Source: Sitta carolinensis | Taxonomy: Eukaryota > Chordata > Aves > Passeriformes > Sittidae | Reading direction: 5' to 3' | DNA length: 64,000 bases | Assembly: GCA_032173965.1 (NCBI GenBank) | Contig: JAVUNC010000004.1 | Coordinates: 61,481,501-61,545,500 of the forward strand | In this document: one piece after another, positions 9,269 through 23,621 of the stretch | Layout: each line of letters starts with the position of its first letter | Numbering within the stretch: the stretch's first letter is position 1 | Made by a program: the position numbers and the translations under genes | Notes under the pieces: generated by a model | Seen by the model: only the letters and a program-made list of their open reading frames with translations | Databases searched by the model: none | What the model was told of the DNA's origin: nothing

Positions 9269-12252
9269 ATCGTAAATGGAGATCATTTACATTTAGTCAG
9301 TAACACATAGCTCACCAAGTCTGCCTGAACTTTCTAGATTAAAAGTCTGTTAATTTGTAATTTTTACAATTAATTTAAATTGCTAACTGTAATGATTAAT
9401 TTAAATTCTTAGTTTTAACAATTAACAATAAATTAAATTGTTGATTAATAAAATAGTTTCTCTAATGGCTTAAATCCCCTAGGTACATCACCATGCTACC
9501 TCCTATGAACACCTGGGCAAAGGAGTTAGTAGGATAAGAAGGAATGGGAGTGGTGCTGCACACCACTTCTGTAGCACTGCATGCATTAAAAAAAGTTATA
9601 TAATTGTTAAGTTGTGCTGGAAACTTGACATATGTATTTTATTAATTGAATTGAAATAATTGAAAAAATCTCTACCCTGAAATTGCCCATCAGAAGGTGT
9701 AGAATTATTTGTTTGCACTGTGTCCATGCTCCAAATTCTTATCCATAATTCTGGACTAGTAAAACTTTGTCCTGTGTCCTCGACTGAAAGTTCATCTCAA
9801 CAAAAGCTATTTCCCAGTTTATTTTGAAATTGTAATGTGTAACTGTACTTTACCCAGTTACATCCTGGACTTCTGAGGAAACATGAAATACTAAAAGATA
9901 CATAATTTTCTTAAACAAACAGTGTAATTTTTCGGTGACAATAGGCAGCACTGAAAAATATAGTAAACATAAAATATCTTCTGTTGTGAATGACTAAATT
10001 TTCTGGGTCAGCTGCAGAAGGATTTGGCTGATCAAGGGAGAGCAGTAATACACATCTAATACAACAGCCAGGACAGAGAGGTCGCATTTCTTTCAGTAGC
10101 AGAGAGACAGCACTGGCTAGCAGGGACAGGAGTGACTGAATACCCATCTCACAGATTTGGCATGGCCAGTTTTTATAACTAGTTTTGCTTTGATGCTTTT
10201 GCAGAAGCTTTTATTGTGTTTGGGCTGCCAAGCAAACCTGGAGGTGCCTCCCATCATCTGCTAGCCCCCCTGCAGGGAATGCTGATCGTTGCCAATTCCT
10301 CCACTCTTGGTAGGAGTGACTCTCAGCAGAATGCCACACTTCTGGCTTTTTGCTATCTGCCAGACAATACAGCAGCAACCAAGCTCCCTCTGTCACCAGC
10401 TGGAAGTTCTTTTTCTATCTCATTTTTTATTCTAGTGCTCATCCTCAAAATGTCTTTCACAAAACTTGTGGAAATTGTGTCATTTTTCAGTGTGTGTCCT
10501 TCCCATTGATACAATCTGCTGCTGAAGGCTCGCGTTTCTCTGGGCTAACAGTGGCAGGGGGTCTCCATGGCACTGTGATGATATTGCACTACAGATGGCT
10601 CCATAGGATGGTTTTCTTGGATACTGATGCTTTTTTTGGTTTGGTTTGGTTTTCTTGTCTGTGTATCAAAAATGTTTCATATTCTGGAAAATAAGAACAT
10701 GAACAAGAAATCTTTGGGTAAGGTGTCTCCATGCCTCTGGAGCATCCTTTTTTCTCATGCCTTTTTCCTTCAGTCCGTGGCTATGCTTACGGATTAAACT
10801 CCTTCCTTGTTCACTAATTCACGCTCTCCCAGCCTGCATTCAAATCTTGTCCTTAGAAACACAAAGCCACTGCGGAAATAGTAGACAGAAAACTATTCCT
10901 GTAATTTCCTCACTTATTAATCTGCCATGTGTCTGTATTTCCACAAATAAAAGCCTCTCTTAATATCAGCTTGAAAAAAAAAATCCACAATAAAACCTCA
11001 AAAGGTAGGTAAAAAGGATGGAAACACACATATTGATGTGACACAAAAAGTGAATTGCAAACTGTGTTTAGGGAAACAACCATTAATAACTTTCTCCACT
11101 GTTTGTTCAGCTTTGTATGTTTTTATAGTCTGTTGGTCATTTGAGATTAATTGCAGAGGATGGAAAGATAATATGTGTTAAAGGACAAAATGAAGGGAGA
11201 AGCAGGAGGTTGAGACCAACCTGCAGAAAGAAACCAATATTGCATATTGGGTAAATCGCCACAAATGCTAATGGGAATAAATGAACACACTGAAATTACT
11301 TCAGACTTTCTTACAAATAGCTTTTTCTGCATTACAATTATTGCTACCCACTTGCTAAAACAAAAGTAAGAATCAAACCAATTTAAAACTATTTAAGCTA
11401 AATCATGGAAATTTCTTTACAGTTGAATAAGATAATCATAATCCTTGTTTTCCTGGATGGCAGCAGTGTTGCACAATGTTCATAACGACTGCAAAGGACA
11501 CACTGGAAAAACGGGTGTTTGCAAAGAAAAACCAGTGCTTAACATCCGTGGGAAAAGTTTGGCTGCCAGAGCTCCTGCCCATGAATCTCAGATTCACTAA
11601 CTGAATGGACTAGGCACAAGTCACTCTGCCTTTTTTTTTATGTTTATAGAAGGAACACTATTGTGTACATTTCACAGATGCACCCTGAAGAGACAGCAGT
11701 TTAAGCAGATGTGGAGCAGCATTACTATAAGGCTTAGCAGTACAGTTACTAGCTAATAAAGGGCAGTCACATGAACCAGAAGAGGCTGAATTAGGATGTC
11801 TTTGCTGGAAGTAACCCTGGAGACTGTAAATATGATAGTTAGGATACCTTTGAAAGTCTTTAGGTGTCTTTTTGGGGTATATTAACTGGCAAATCTGACT
11901 AGTTATGCTAGTAATATACCACTGCTAGGGATAATTGCAAATGCACAGGACTGCAATTTTGTTACCAAAATCTTCATGTGAATGAGCGTGGAAGAATTCC
12001 TGTTTATGGACATTTTGCAAAAAATAAAATCTATTCTCAAGCATCTTCAAGCCATACATGAACTTATGCAACCACTGACCTAGCAGCTTTATAATTTATG
12101 AGCAGCCCAGATGGCCCACTATGATTCAGAACAGAATCAAAATCTTTGTAAGACTCCATTTAATTTTGGCTGATTTAGATTAATCGCAAAACTGTCCTCT
12201 ATGTTTTCTTAACCTAAGCAATTCAAGGTTTGAAAGAGCTTTTTATTTTGCT

Positions 12253-12275
12253 TTTGTTTGTTTGTTTGTTTGTTG
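12253..12275. repeat. (TTTG)n microsatellite
   Basis: Five TTTG units at 12253-12272 followed by TTG. Confidence 0.9.
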
Positions 12276-15200
12276 CTGGCATCCTAATATAACATATATC
12301 CTTCCTATCAGAATAAATTATATCATGAATATTTCCAGAAATTATTCGAGATAGAGATTTTTAAAATTTCAGACATTTCTGATAGCAGCTGAGGAAATTT
12401 TATGGTTTTCAGTTTGTCACAGAAAACATATCCAAGTGTGTCTATTTTCCTTGTAAAGGATTCACTGCTGGACAGCAGTTTGCTGCTTATGAAAGAACTG
12501 ACCAACTATGATGGATTCACATGGAAGAAGTAAACAGGTTTCTTTCAGGGCCAGCATACCTAGTTAAAAACCTTATCACTGCGAGATATAATGATTTGTC
12601 TCTTGGAAATTCTTGGTCTGTGGTGAAGATTGGGTGTAATGCAGGTGGATGCAAATGGCTAACATTTAGCATTAGTATAAATTTTAAATGGTTACCTAAG
12701 TCTCAAGGAACAAAGTTCTCTTAATGTAGAAGTCATCTTTTTAAGATGTTTAATATAGTGGGAACACTTAAGGACTTCTTTTCCACTTATTTGATATCAT
12801 TCTTCTATCCCTCATTAATAAATTAGCATGCCTAAAAAAACCCTCGTGCTACTTTTGTTAGAATTAATCTCTAAAGTTTCCTGATTCACCTAACTACCTA
12901 AATTTTTTGTCCAATTTTAATACCATCAGTGGGTCTCAGGTGAAGATTTGATGCTGCTTCTTCTGAATGTAATGATACAACTTCCACTGATAATGATACT
13001 TGATCAAGTCTGGGCTCATGTAACTGACTTATTCAAGACCAGTGTTCTGGTATCATTAAAACATTAAAACCAATGCATCAAGGGTGGTTTCTGTGCCACA
13101 CCTGGAAGATAGTACATGGTAAGTAACAATTCTTTTCTCAGTTTGAGCAGATGTTCTTGGTTTTCACTAATGTGCCAGTAAGTTGAAAGTGAAAAGAAAT
13201 AAATGAGCAGAATATTAAAGCAAAACAAAAAGCATCTCGGAATGAAAAATGTGCATGCAAATGATAGTATGTAATAGTGGCAGGAAGTGATTGCATCCTA
13301 AGTCCTCTGCCTTTTTTCCAGATTTTACGTTATTCTTTAAACTCTAAAATTATAGCGACGGATCAAATAATTTCCATAAAACCAAAACAAAGCCCACTGT
13401 TACTAGTTTGAGCGGATATATGATGTGGAGTTTGCTACCATTTGCTAATTTTCAAGTCATTTATTAAGATCAGCTCTCATTTTTTAATTTTCAGTAATCA
13501 GTGTCACTCTAGTTATGAAAGCACCTCTGCAGTCTAGACAGTACATACTCATTTATGTGATAAATAATGGATAAATACCGAGTGTGCCATTAGCCGTTAA
13601 TGCAGTAGATTGATTCCCTGCAGCACACACTCTCCATTCTTGTTTTAGCACTTATGCCACCTGTCTCTTGCACTTACTGTATGATGCTTCAATAATGTGA
13701 ATGGGGTTCCCTGATCATTCTTAATTTAGCTCATTTCATCATCTCATAAGTAGGCTGGCATTGCTCTGACAGATGTGCGAATCAAAAGGTGCCTCACTAC
13801 TGCCTTTATGATCACTGTCATTACCCTGCCCAATGTTTTTTGCACAATGCAGATTGCATGAGGATGACTGGATGCAATCAGTAGACCTGTTTTCTTTCCA
13901 CAGATTTCCATTTTAGTATATTACTACTGCCTAGGCAAAGTGGCTGAGACAAAGACAAGTAGACAAGTACTTTACTTCAAGTCCCTGCTCCCGTTTCCTT
14001 CAGCTTTAGGAGCAGGGATACAAATGGAATTAAATAAAATAGACAACTATCCATAAGTTACCAGGGCAGGTTGGCATTCAGTCAAGATTTTGAAGGAATT
14101 CACATGTGAAATTGCAGAAGTACTGGCCAAGTTGTCTCGCAAATCTATAGAAACAGCCACTATGCCAGACTGCCAGTGAAACTTCCACCTACAGGTGGAA
14201 ATTTGTGATTGTAGTTCATTGGTACATAAGGAAGATTATGTACTGATCAACAGTGTTGACGTATAGATTTGTTATAAATATATGTCTATAGTTCAGTGAA
14301 ATAAAATTCTTCCGCTGTAGATTTTATCAATTTAATTAAGGATTTATTTGTCCTTTAGCCTTTATTTTTACTTTAATGTTCCTAAGGTCCTTCTTACTTT
14401 TGACAGCCCATTGCATTTAATCTTTGTAATGGGTAATACAGTATTCAAGTTCTGCTGTCCTGTTTTGCATGGTTCCCTCAGTTCCTGGTGTTCAAAGTGA
14501 GAGGTCGGTGACTGCAAGTTAGTAGCAAATTGCCATCGAACTGTTGGTCTGTAAGGCAATGTGCAAACAACTTAAATGTGAAAAACCTTTTCTATGTGAC
14601 CGGAAACATTATACTGTGGGAAAGGTGGGTGAGAGAGAGCAGAGGAAAAAATGGACCCAAGAAACGGAAAGGGTAACATTTTCCCCCAAATAATCCAGGA
14701 GTTAAAAAAATCATTAAATATATGAGAAAGTTTGTTTTAGTTCTCCCCAGCAGCGGAACAGACTATAATCTGAAATTTCCAGTTCTTGTTCTCTCTTACA
14801 TCTTAGAGGATATGCTTGTGTGAGAAAGGATTTTAATTATTTTGATGATTATATATTTTGCATAAATAATAAAATACTTTAATTTGGAGATTAATGTTCA
14901 GGTTTCATCACTGAAGCAGGACTAAGTGTTTATTGTGACCTCGACTGCTTACAGCTTGTTTTATGCAAAGGAAAATGTGTCATCTGTAGAAAATTTGACT
15001 ATTCAATAGTTTAGCTTTTAAGGTGCTCATGTGATGATAGTGAGGGAGCAAGTTTGATTCTACCCTCTGCCTCATGTCATGTTAGTCATGCTCATCACTT
15101 CCATTTAGCTGTGGAGCAAAGATTTGGGTTCCCTTTAATAATAATTTTCTTCCTTGGTTAAGAGGAGTCTCCAGACATGGCCAGGGTAATTGACAGTTTA

Positions 15201-18200
15201 CACTATCTCCTCCCTTGGTAACAGAAACCTCCTTGTCCACAGAAAGTTTCCCTTCTCATGAAAATATAGACTGGGTAAACTGGAAAATATGCCACATCAA
15301 GGCTGTTGACAGCACCAAAAGCAAAATTTCTGTCTGTTCAGATGAGCCAGAAGGTCCCTGGTCTGGTTGCAGCGAAGTTCTCCTGCAAAAGGTGTTTCCT
15401 GACCATCAGGTCAGGCCTGTGCCCAGCTGGCTGTGTCTGCCCCAGCCTAGATTGCTGCTCCCTCAGCTGTGATCCTGCACGCCTGGCTGAAAGCCTGGGT
15501 TCCCCCAGAACAGCTCCTCTTCCCTGGGAGTCTTGGCTTGGGGTGAGCCTCAGTGCAAGTCACAGGAGTCAAGATCCTTCCTGCAGTAAATCAGGAGAAA
15601 GCCAGTGGTCCCACTGTCCCCTCAGCTTTCTCCCTTTCATTCAGGAGGGAAGAGGTGCAGGACCACACTGTGAGCCACAGCTTACAGGGTTCCTGCTTAG
15701 CCTCGCAGAAACCTCACTGAAGAAAACCAGGGAACATATTTAGCTTTCCTGCATAGATCATAAAGCATATTTAAATAATGTAATTCAGTTGCTCACTGAA
15801 TATGCTTTTGTTTTAAAAGAAGACTAAAAGAGGAACAGTAAATGAAGTAGGCATGTCTCTGTCTTTATAGATGCATAAACTGCTTTGACTGTAGTGAAAA
15901 CATCGCCAAAAAAGATCAGAATGCAAGCCCATTCAGTTTAACCAACAAAAACTGTTTCCTTGAAGGACTGTCAGAAAAGGATTCACTTCTGTTTAATCTG
16001 TTAATTTTGTGGGAGAAAGCTACATCTCTTATCCTGAAATTAAATTTATTTACCCATCCATAAGGAGAAAAAGAGTGAGCCTGAGAGATGCCCTGTGATT
16101 TAAAATTCAGTAGATTTTGCTTTTGATTCCATTAGGTTATTTCCTGCTTGAATTTCAAAGACTTTTAAGCAGGTGAGTCATGCTATGTTGGAAAATTACA
16201 CAAAACAATCTGACTTTCAGAAGAATGATTGTTATGGCTGAACCTTGGAAAAAAGGAGCAAGAGGCCAGCTTAAAATACTAGGTGTATCTTATTGTCAGC
16301 TTTGTAACACTGAGCTACATTCACTCTACTTTTCTTGGCAGGTTTTTGCATTCAGGAGAGCAAAGTTGTTTCAGGCTGAAAAATAACAACTATTCATGTC
16401 CTTCAAATAACACATCCCATGTATCTTTACTGTCAACTAATCTGATTCGTGTATATAAGTTATTGCCCTGTCAGTTTGTCAGAAAAGAGACCCAGTCATA
16501 GGTTTTCTTACTTCAAGGTAAAATCACAACAGCCTCAAGAAAAAACTTGTGCTGAGTACCAAGATGTGGCAGATAACAGAAAAATGGAAGCAACAGGAAA
16601 ACAAAAGCAACATAGTCCCCTTCTTCCCATGCCAGCCCATCAGTGCTGCAACTTTACCCCAGTGGACTCTTCTGATATCCTGTGAACTTGGGTATTTGTT
16701 CTGGTTCCTTGCCCATAATCCCACCAATGGAGTAAGGTACTGGGCTGAGACTGGGGACCAGTTAAATTTGATGCTGATCCTACCACGCACATTTCCAATG
16801 GCATTAAAAAAGTTCACAGCAGTGATAAAAATCTCCCATCAGTGGGATTCAAACAGCTTATCCCACCTTTGTCCCTGTGAAAGCATAGCTCTACTGCATG
16901 AGGAAAAGTGCTGGGAAATGATTTTTTATTCCTGTATATCTCAAATTATATATGGGGTGCAATGGATGACAGTGATAGCAAGTGCTTAACATCTGGCTTC
17001 TGATAAATAGAATCAAGTTCTTGATTTTACTTGCTGTCCTATATACCAACCACATGAAAATGTGTGGTGGAAAGGCACCAAAGGGGAAGACATTGTATCC
17101 ACTCTATAGAGAAGGTCATGGAAAGTACCAGGGAGGTCTGCTCTTGCTGATTTTCTTGCCTGCCAGTGCAAAGTGAAGTAATGATCTTTTACCTTCAGCT
17201 TTCCATCTGTAAAAGAGTTCTATTTTCTTGCTTATACAGGAGACTGGAGGGAATAAACGTGCTACAGCAAGAATAACTGCAATAAAGAGACAGCCTCCAC
17301 TGGCAAAGCCTTTTGCGGGAGCCTAGAGTTCCTTTTAACTGACCCCTACATTTTACCATGCATTACATACACATACACACAATATTTAGCATATGTAGCA
17401 TTTACAAGAAATAGCAGGTTTTTAAAATAGTCAGGCAAATAACTTAATTTTAATGGGCAAAAAACTATACCAATGTCCTTAATGAGAAAAGTTACACATT
17501 TCTGTTAAATAGTTAAAACCCCTACCTCTCTTCTTAAAAGTCTCCTTAATAAATCTGTGACTTTATTCTCTCACTTCTAAATAGCTAAAGTATTTTTTTG
17601 AGGAGCAGTTTCAATCCTAGTCTGTCCCAGCTGACTAGCACACCCAGAGTGCTGTGCTCAGCCAGTGCTAGCAGGGCTCCAACTCCATGGGAACAATGAG
17701 AACACGTTAGTCTTGTCACCTGGTATATCCTGTTAGCAACCTGGTTTTTTTCAAGTATTTTAAGTTTTGTCTTCATTGCTGTTTTCTTTAACCTAAGTCC
17801 TGTTAGCTGTTCTACATGTTATGAAAGTTAGTTTATCAGAGTTATAAATAACAGTACAGCCCACTAAAAGTCAGATTAATGCATAGCAATCCCCAAAGCA
17901 TTCCATCAAGGAGTACAGGCATTTGGGTAGATAGCTTTAGTCAGTTTATTACTAACCTTATTGGACACTCAAGATACTTATAATGGATTTAATTTGGTAA
18001 TAATAAATTATTGCTTATGCTAATGGTGCTATCCAGATTAATAGGTTTTAAATGGTTAGAGCTATTTTATTGTCTCATCCTGACTAATGAACTAATCTAT
18101 ATCTGCACTGTACATTGAATGATGGAGACCAATAACTCAAACAGTATCATACAGTAGTATCAGTATGGGACATCTGAACATTTTTTTTCCATATACATTG

Positions 18201-19832
18201 AAAGGTAAAGTTAAAGTTCATGAAATATTATGAAAGATTATGAAAGATTAATGTGTGCAACAAAAGCTGTAAATAGCTGACAGAACACTAGGAAATTGGT
18301 TTAAGTGCCTCACCACTGCTCACTCAAACCATCTGTCAGGCACTTCTCCAGTAAAAAAAAAAAAAAACACACACAATTTTTAGAAATATTTGTTCTGCAA
18401 AAGCAAATTAATACTGTTTAATTTCTTTCAAGTCACGTAGAAGGATATGTATCTTACAACATGTCTGCATGGGGATATGGTGCCTATTTAACTACTTCAG
18501 AAAAAGATTGTGAAGACCCAGGCAGACCATCCAAGATAAGCTTGAATTCTCTGTTTAGCTTTGCTAAAAGAGAAGTGGAGTGGCTGAGGACACACAGAGT
18601 GTGGTTTGACACACTGTGGTCCACTGGCATGTGCAGAAGAAGCCAATCTTGCCCTCTCCTCACCTGCTCTTGTCCTCCAGCATTGCAAGTGCAGTGCTGA
18701 TGCTGCTGACAGTCCTGCTCCCACATGTACTTGTGCCAGGAGAGGAGAGGTGGTGGAACAACAGGGCTAGGGACATTGGGAAGGGAAAGTTCATATCTCT
18801 CAGTGACACCACAGACTTGTCACTTTAAGCAGCTTGTGAAACTTCACTGCAGAGCCCCAGCTCAGCAAGATGCTCAAATATGTGCCTAACTTGAGGCACA
18901 CAGGCTATTGGTGAGAAGATACTGATGCTTTATTTTTAAACACATTATTAAGAGCTTCCTGAATTGAGATAATTTCCTTCTCAGTATTTCTCTTCCCATC
19001 CAGCATAACTTTATTTTTTCACTTCCTGCCAATATGTACTTCATTTTCCTCTGCACATTGCCAGCCAGCCCTCAACTTGCTGGCTGGCATCTTTTCATTC
19101 TCTTAGGTAGAGTGTGTGTGGTGCCACACTATTTTGGAAAGGCATTAAAGATACAGGGCAATAAAGATACAAATCCTCAGGGATGAGCCCTGGTTCATTG
19201 ACTACTATAGCTATAGCTTTGTTGTCTTCTGTGTTTTATGAGTCCCATAGAAAATTGAAGAGAACCTAATTAAAAAAATCTAAATATTTTTAAATAAGTT
19301 TGGATTCAGATTTCCATACCAACCTGTTCTGTTATCAGAACCTAGGGTATGGAGGAAAAATCTAGTTCTGCACCATTTCTCATTGCTGTCCTGTCTCCTG
19401 TGGCCTTGGAAAGGCAGATAAGTGATATAAAAAAGCTTTATTTTTTTGTAAATGTAATGCACTGTCAGTCAGCTAGTAGGTCTGAGACAGTGTAAGTTCC
19501 CAAACATTAGACAAGTTGAGTTCACCAGCTACCTGATTTGTTGGTCCCAAATATTTCTTTAACCAGAAGATTTTATTCATGATTTTACTAACAGAATTTC
19601 ACTGAAGCCAAACTTTCTGTTTTCTCAGCACGTACAAGTTTGTTGGGCATTCCACAAATGTTCTTCTTCAGTTGTGGGATCTTGAACAGTGCAGAGTATG
19701 TAGGCAATGCCTTGTTATACTAATGTAAATGGCTAGTACCTATCAATCTCTGAAGTTCTGTTGGGATGGTGATAGATGACTGGCACTGAAGAGCGCTGGC
19801 CAATCTGTTGGGTTGGTTTCAGTGATTTCTAT

Positions 19833-19851
19833 CCCCCCACCCCCCCCCCCC
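19833..19851. repeat. Poly-C tract (C6 A C12)
   Basis: Six C, one A, then twelve C. On the minus strand this is a G-run that could form G-rich structure. Confidence 0.9.
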
Positions 19852-22800
19852 ATGATATCTCCCATTTCTCCTTGTATCTGGCTTCTAGAATATTTTTTAC
19901 ATTGTATCTTTTGACAAAAATCAGAGTTAAATTACACTTCAGAACATCTGTTGCCTACAGTCATCAACTGTCTTTAGCCATATTTTGGTTTGTGTACAGA
20001 AACTAAAGATGCAGTTTTGATCTTCTGAAAGAAAAGAAATTCGCCTTAATTATTTAATGGACCTTTACACCTACCTGCAGCAGAGAAGTTAGCTTTTAAT
20101 TTATTATGTAGCTATGAGTGTCTGTTGCTCACAGCACACAGGGTTAGCTGCTGCCAACTTTTCTGCAGTTTCAAAAGTTTCTAGATTGTTGAAATATAAT
20201 TACAGTTTAAGTGAAGATGCCACAGAACTTTGAATTTGCGCTTTTAATAATTTCTACAGACCAGAGATATTGAGCCAGGAACACTGCTGGCCATGCTGTA
20301 AGCCCCAGAGTGAATCTCTTTTATAAAAATGTCGGTATCTACCAACAGACTTTTCCCAGGCTTCATGCTAGTTCCTTGACAAAACATTGTAGTTGCACTG
20401 GCAATTTCCATTCTTAGTTTTCGGGTAAATATGCTTCTTAAACAGTCTGACAACACAATTTGCCTCTTCTTCCCCGCCCCCTCCCCTAAGCAGTAATTAC
20501 TCATACTGAGATTACAACTGAAATTGTTAACAAACAGCATCCAATGAATGTAACCTGTTTGAATTTAAAAGTGTCCACCCACTTGAAAAACCAAAAAATT
20601 CTTGAAGAGTAAGAAAACCATGTACTTGCATACTAATAGTCAACTAGAGATGGGGTCAAATTGTACATCTTCTCCTAGAGGCGTGCAAGAAATAGCACTG
20701 TCTGTGAGTAAAGATGGAGGGCACAGGAATGTAAAGTCTAGGACATTTAAACATTCATTTAAGCCCGAGAGAACATCACTGAAATCACTAGGTTTATTCC
20801 TTCACATAACAGTAATTATGCCTTTATATACCAGCTTGACTTCAGACTTGACTGTACTGTACTGACTATGCAACTTTACCCATTGATCAGAATCATTGTG
20901 CAGCCCTTAGTGGGTCTTAAGTGATATTAGACATTCCATTAGAGAAACATTGTTTCCATTACATTTTTTACATTTTAAAACTATCATTAAAATATGTAGC
21001 TTTAGAACATACTTTTTTTTTCATATATGTAGCAGATGGCTACTTACTGGCAACTGGTCATGTATTAATTTTTCAGAAACCTGTTTCCTGAATATGATTA
21101 ATGACTCACATCCCCTTCATATCTCTTTATTCCAGATGAATGATATATGGATTCTGAAATGCAAGACATATGCTGAACACCTAATTGGGCTGCTGATGGC
21201 TCAAAAATATTATACATTCAAAAACTCAGGTAATACAAAGTTTGCTGCCTGAGTATTTCACATTTACAAACCTGTGGTATTCAGGAAATAGAATTTATAT
21301 TGATATTTTAGCTATTAGAATTGGTTACATGGTGACAAATCAGTAATTTGTTGGAGATCTTTTAATGTATTTTGGCTTTTAAAGCTGAAAAATGTAACAT
21401 GCTCTGCAATGTCTCTTCCATTATGAAGAAGAAAAATAATTCAAGGATGAACTGAAATTTTCATCGAATGCTTCTCCATATTATCTTTGAAACTGAAAAT
21501 AATTTTTAAAGACAAAAAGTTATCAGACATCGGCAGAAAGAGAGGCCAGTTGTGACTGGAAAAAGTCCCCTGAAACAATCTACATAAATTAGTAGGAAGA
21601 TAAGAGCTGCTATTATTTCATCCAGATGTGAACTTCACGTAATTTGTTTCCTAAAGTGTGGCCAGTTACATCACTTAGGGAAAGAATTTCCTCCTTTTGT
21701 TTCCTATACTTTTTCCATTATACAGCCACTTCTGCCAGACACTGAGTGGTTTAGGGACTGACCCCTAAGCATCTGCACATATATGAGCATTTTTTAATAG
21801 CCACTAATGGACTATCTCAGAGCTAATGGGGTGAATCTTGTTTTCAAGATATTCACAGTCTGGCACCCAGCAGCATTCTTCTGCCTCAGGTCTACACTTT
21901 TGCCATGTTCTGTGTTAGATCTGTAGGGGTTTTAGCCTGTTTTAAACCTGCTAAACCTCGTCACTTTCTTGATGGGAGCAGAGGAGGGGGGGTGGCGTCA
22001 TGTTATTTTTCAGATTGTGCCTGAGCAGAAGAGTATTTGGTGTGTGCCACCTAGATCTATATAGGTCTAACACTTTTTTATCCCTTTTGTTTCTTAATTA
22101 CTCCTGGTAATGGGCTGATAGTTTTGCCAGACTGTCTGCAATGACTTGCAGAACTTTTTTAACTGATAGTTGGTATAGACATGATGGTGAGCATAGAGTT
22201 AGGTTCCTCCCTGTTTTGTGCTTGCCGACAATGAATTTTATTTCCCTTCTATGTCCTACATACGTGAAACCTTGAATTGTACAGTTTCAGGTACTACAGA
22301 GATTTTGACTGACAAAAAGAGACTGACAAAACTGGTAGAAACACTTCCAACTTTTATTTTACACATTCTCAAACTGTTATTTATTCTATAAAGATACTTA
22401 TTCTAAACCACATTATTTTATTTCTTACATTCCAGTAGAAATTTTAATCACATTCTTACTGAGAATTATTGAGAACAATATTTCCTAGGAACAAATCAGT
22501 CCAATAAAGAAGTGTGAGAAACTTTAAAGGTATGTATTATCTGTTAATTTCAGTGAACCACAATTTTAGAAGTTTTGATCGTCTACTATAATGCATGTAA
22601 CAGAATTTGAATTGCTGACTCAAAAGTGAAAGGCTCTGATGAACCTCAACGTTGAAAATATTTCAGTTAAGAAGTTTCATAGATATTAATAAAAGAAATT
22701 GGTCTTAAGTTATTTATTTATGATCACTGTTACAACACTTGAAACAACACTGACATCTGTTTCAACATTTTTGGTAGCCAAAATAATGCATTACTGTGCA

Positions 22801-23609
22801 TGAATAACTCAGTGGTGTGACACTCAGGTAACCAAAGGACACTCTCTAGGTGTGTCAAACAGCAAGTTATGACAACAGCTGTGTAAAGTTTTGAGCTTGT
22901 CCAACCAAATGATTGACTGAACAAAGCACACCTGCCATCAGAGGCAACTACTGCCTGGCAGTAAAGCTGTTCACTCATTTGTTAAAAATGCCCAACTAAC
23001 ACCTAAACTGCAAATACCATGTATGTCAGTGCTGCCAACTCATCCGTGTGTTTTACTGATTATCTGCAAATCTAATATTTTCTTACATTTGTAGAGATAA
23101 TTCTTGATATTTATCTCACTTCTGGCAAAAAGTGTTAAAGTAGGAGTAACACACCTGGTTTTAGACAGAAGATTTATCAAATTATGTCACTTACACATGA
23201 ATTAGATGGAACCAGCCTGGATTACTTCTCATGCCCATATTCATGACCTTCCAGTTGCTGAGTTTACAAACTGTCATAAACCAAAGACTTAATTTCTAAT
23301 TCAAATTAGTAGTGTGAAGGCCTCGATAGTTCAGAAATAGGATAGAACTTAAGAAAGTCCAAGACATATAGAAAGTGGCAGAGGTCCTTCAGTAGGTGGC
23401 ACACTTCCCTCAATCAGTTGTGAAGGAAACTATTTTCAGGATGCTTGGGGCGCTTGCCTGTGGGAAGATTCCAGAGATGCAAAACCAGGAAGGCAACCAA
23501 TGTGGTTAGGAAGGTTCCCATGACATGTGCCAGAGGAATAATGGAGATAGGATAATATAGTGAAATTCTAGATAGCTGCAACTTAGTTAATACCATTTTT
23601 CTTATCCAA

Positions 23610-23621
23610 AGTGCCCCCTGC
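23610..23621 (-). promoter_or_regulatory. Candidate CTCF-type motif between AIG1 and HIVEP2
   Basis: The plus strand reads AGTGCCCCCTGC, which fits the first twelve positions of the reverse CTCF consensus (RSYGCCMYCTRS). The last three positions of the longer motif do not match. It lies between the two divergent genes. A motif match alone is weak evidence of binding. Confidence 0.3.

Larger units (their letters stand above)
9269..23609. other. Intergenic DNA, no gene seen
   Basis: About 14 kb of A/T-leaning DNA between AIG1 and the next CpG island. Short ORFs are scattered at the density expected by chance and none shows a family signature. Noted inside are an A/T-rich fold-back at 9366-9442, (TTTG)n at 12253-12275, a poly-A run near 18353-18366 and a C-rich tract at 19833-19851. 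No tRNA or small RNA gene was recognised. Confidence 0.65.

Noticed and set aside
13560..13900. Stretch that looks evenly composed, like a conserved non-coding element
   Set aside because: Impression only. Conservation cannot be judged from one sequence.
23414..23596. Hydrophobic 60-residue frame on the minus strand
   Set aside because: No family match, no splice-site support, and of a length expected by chance.
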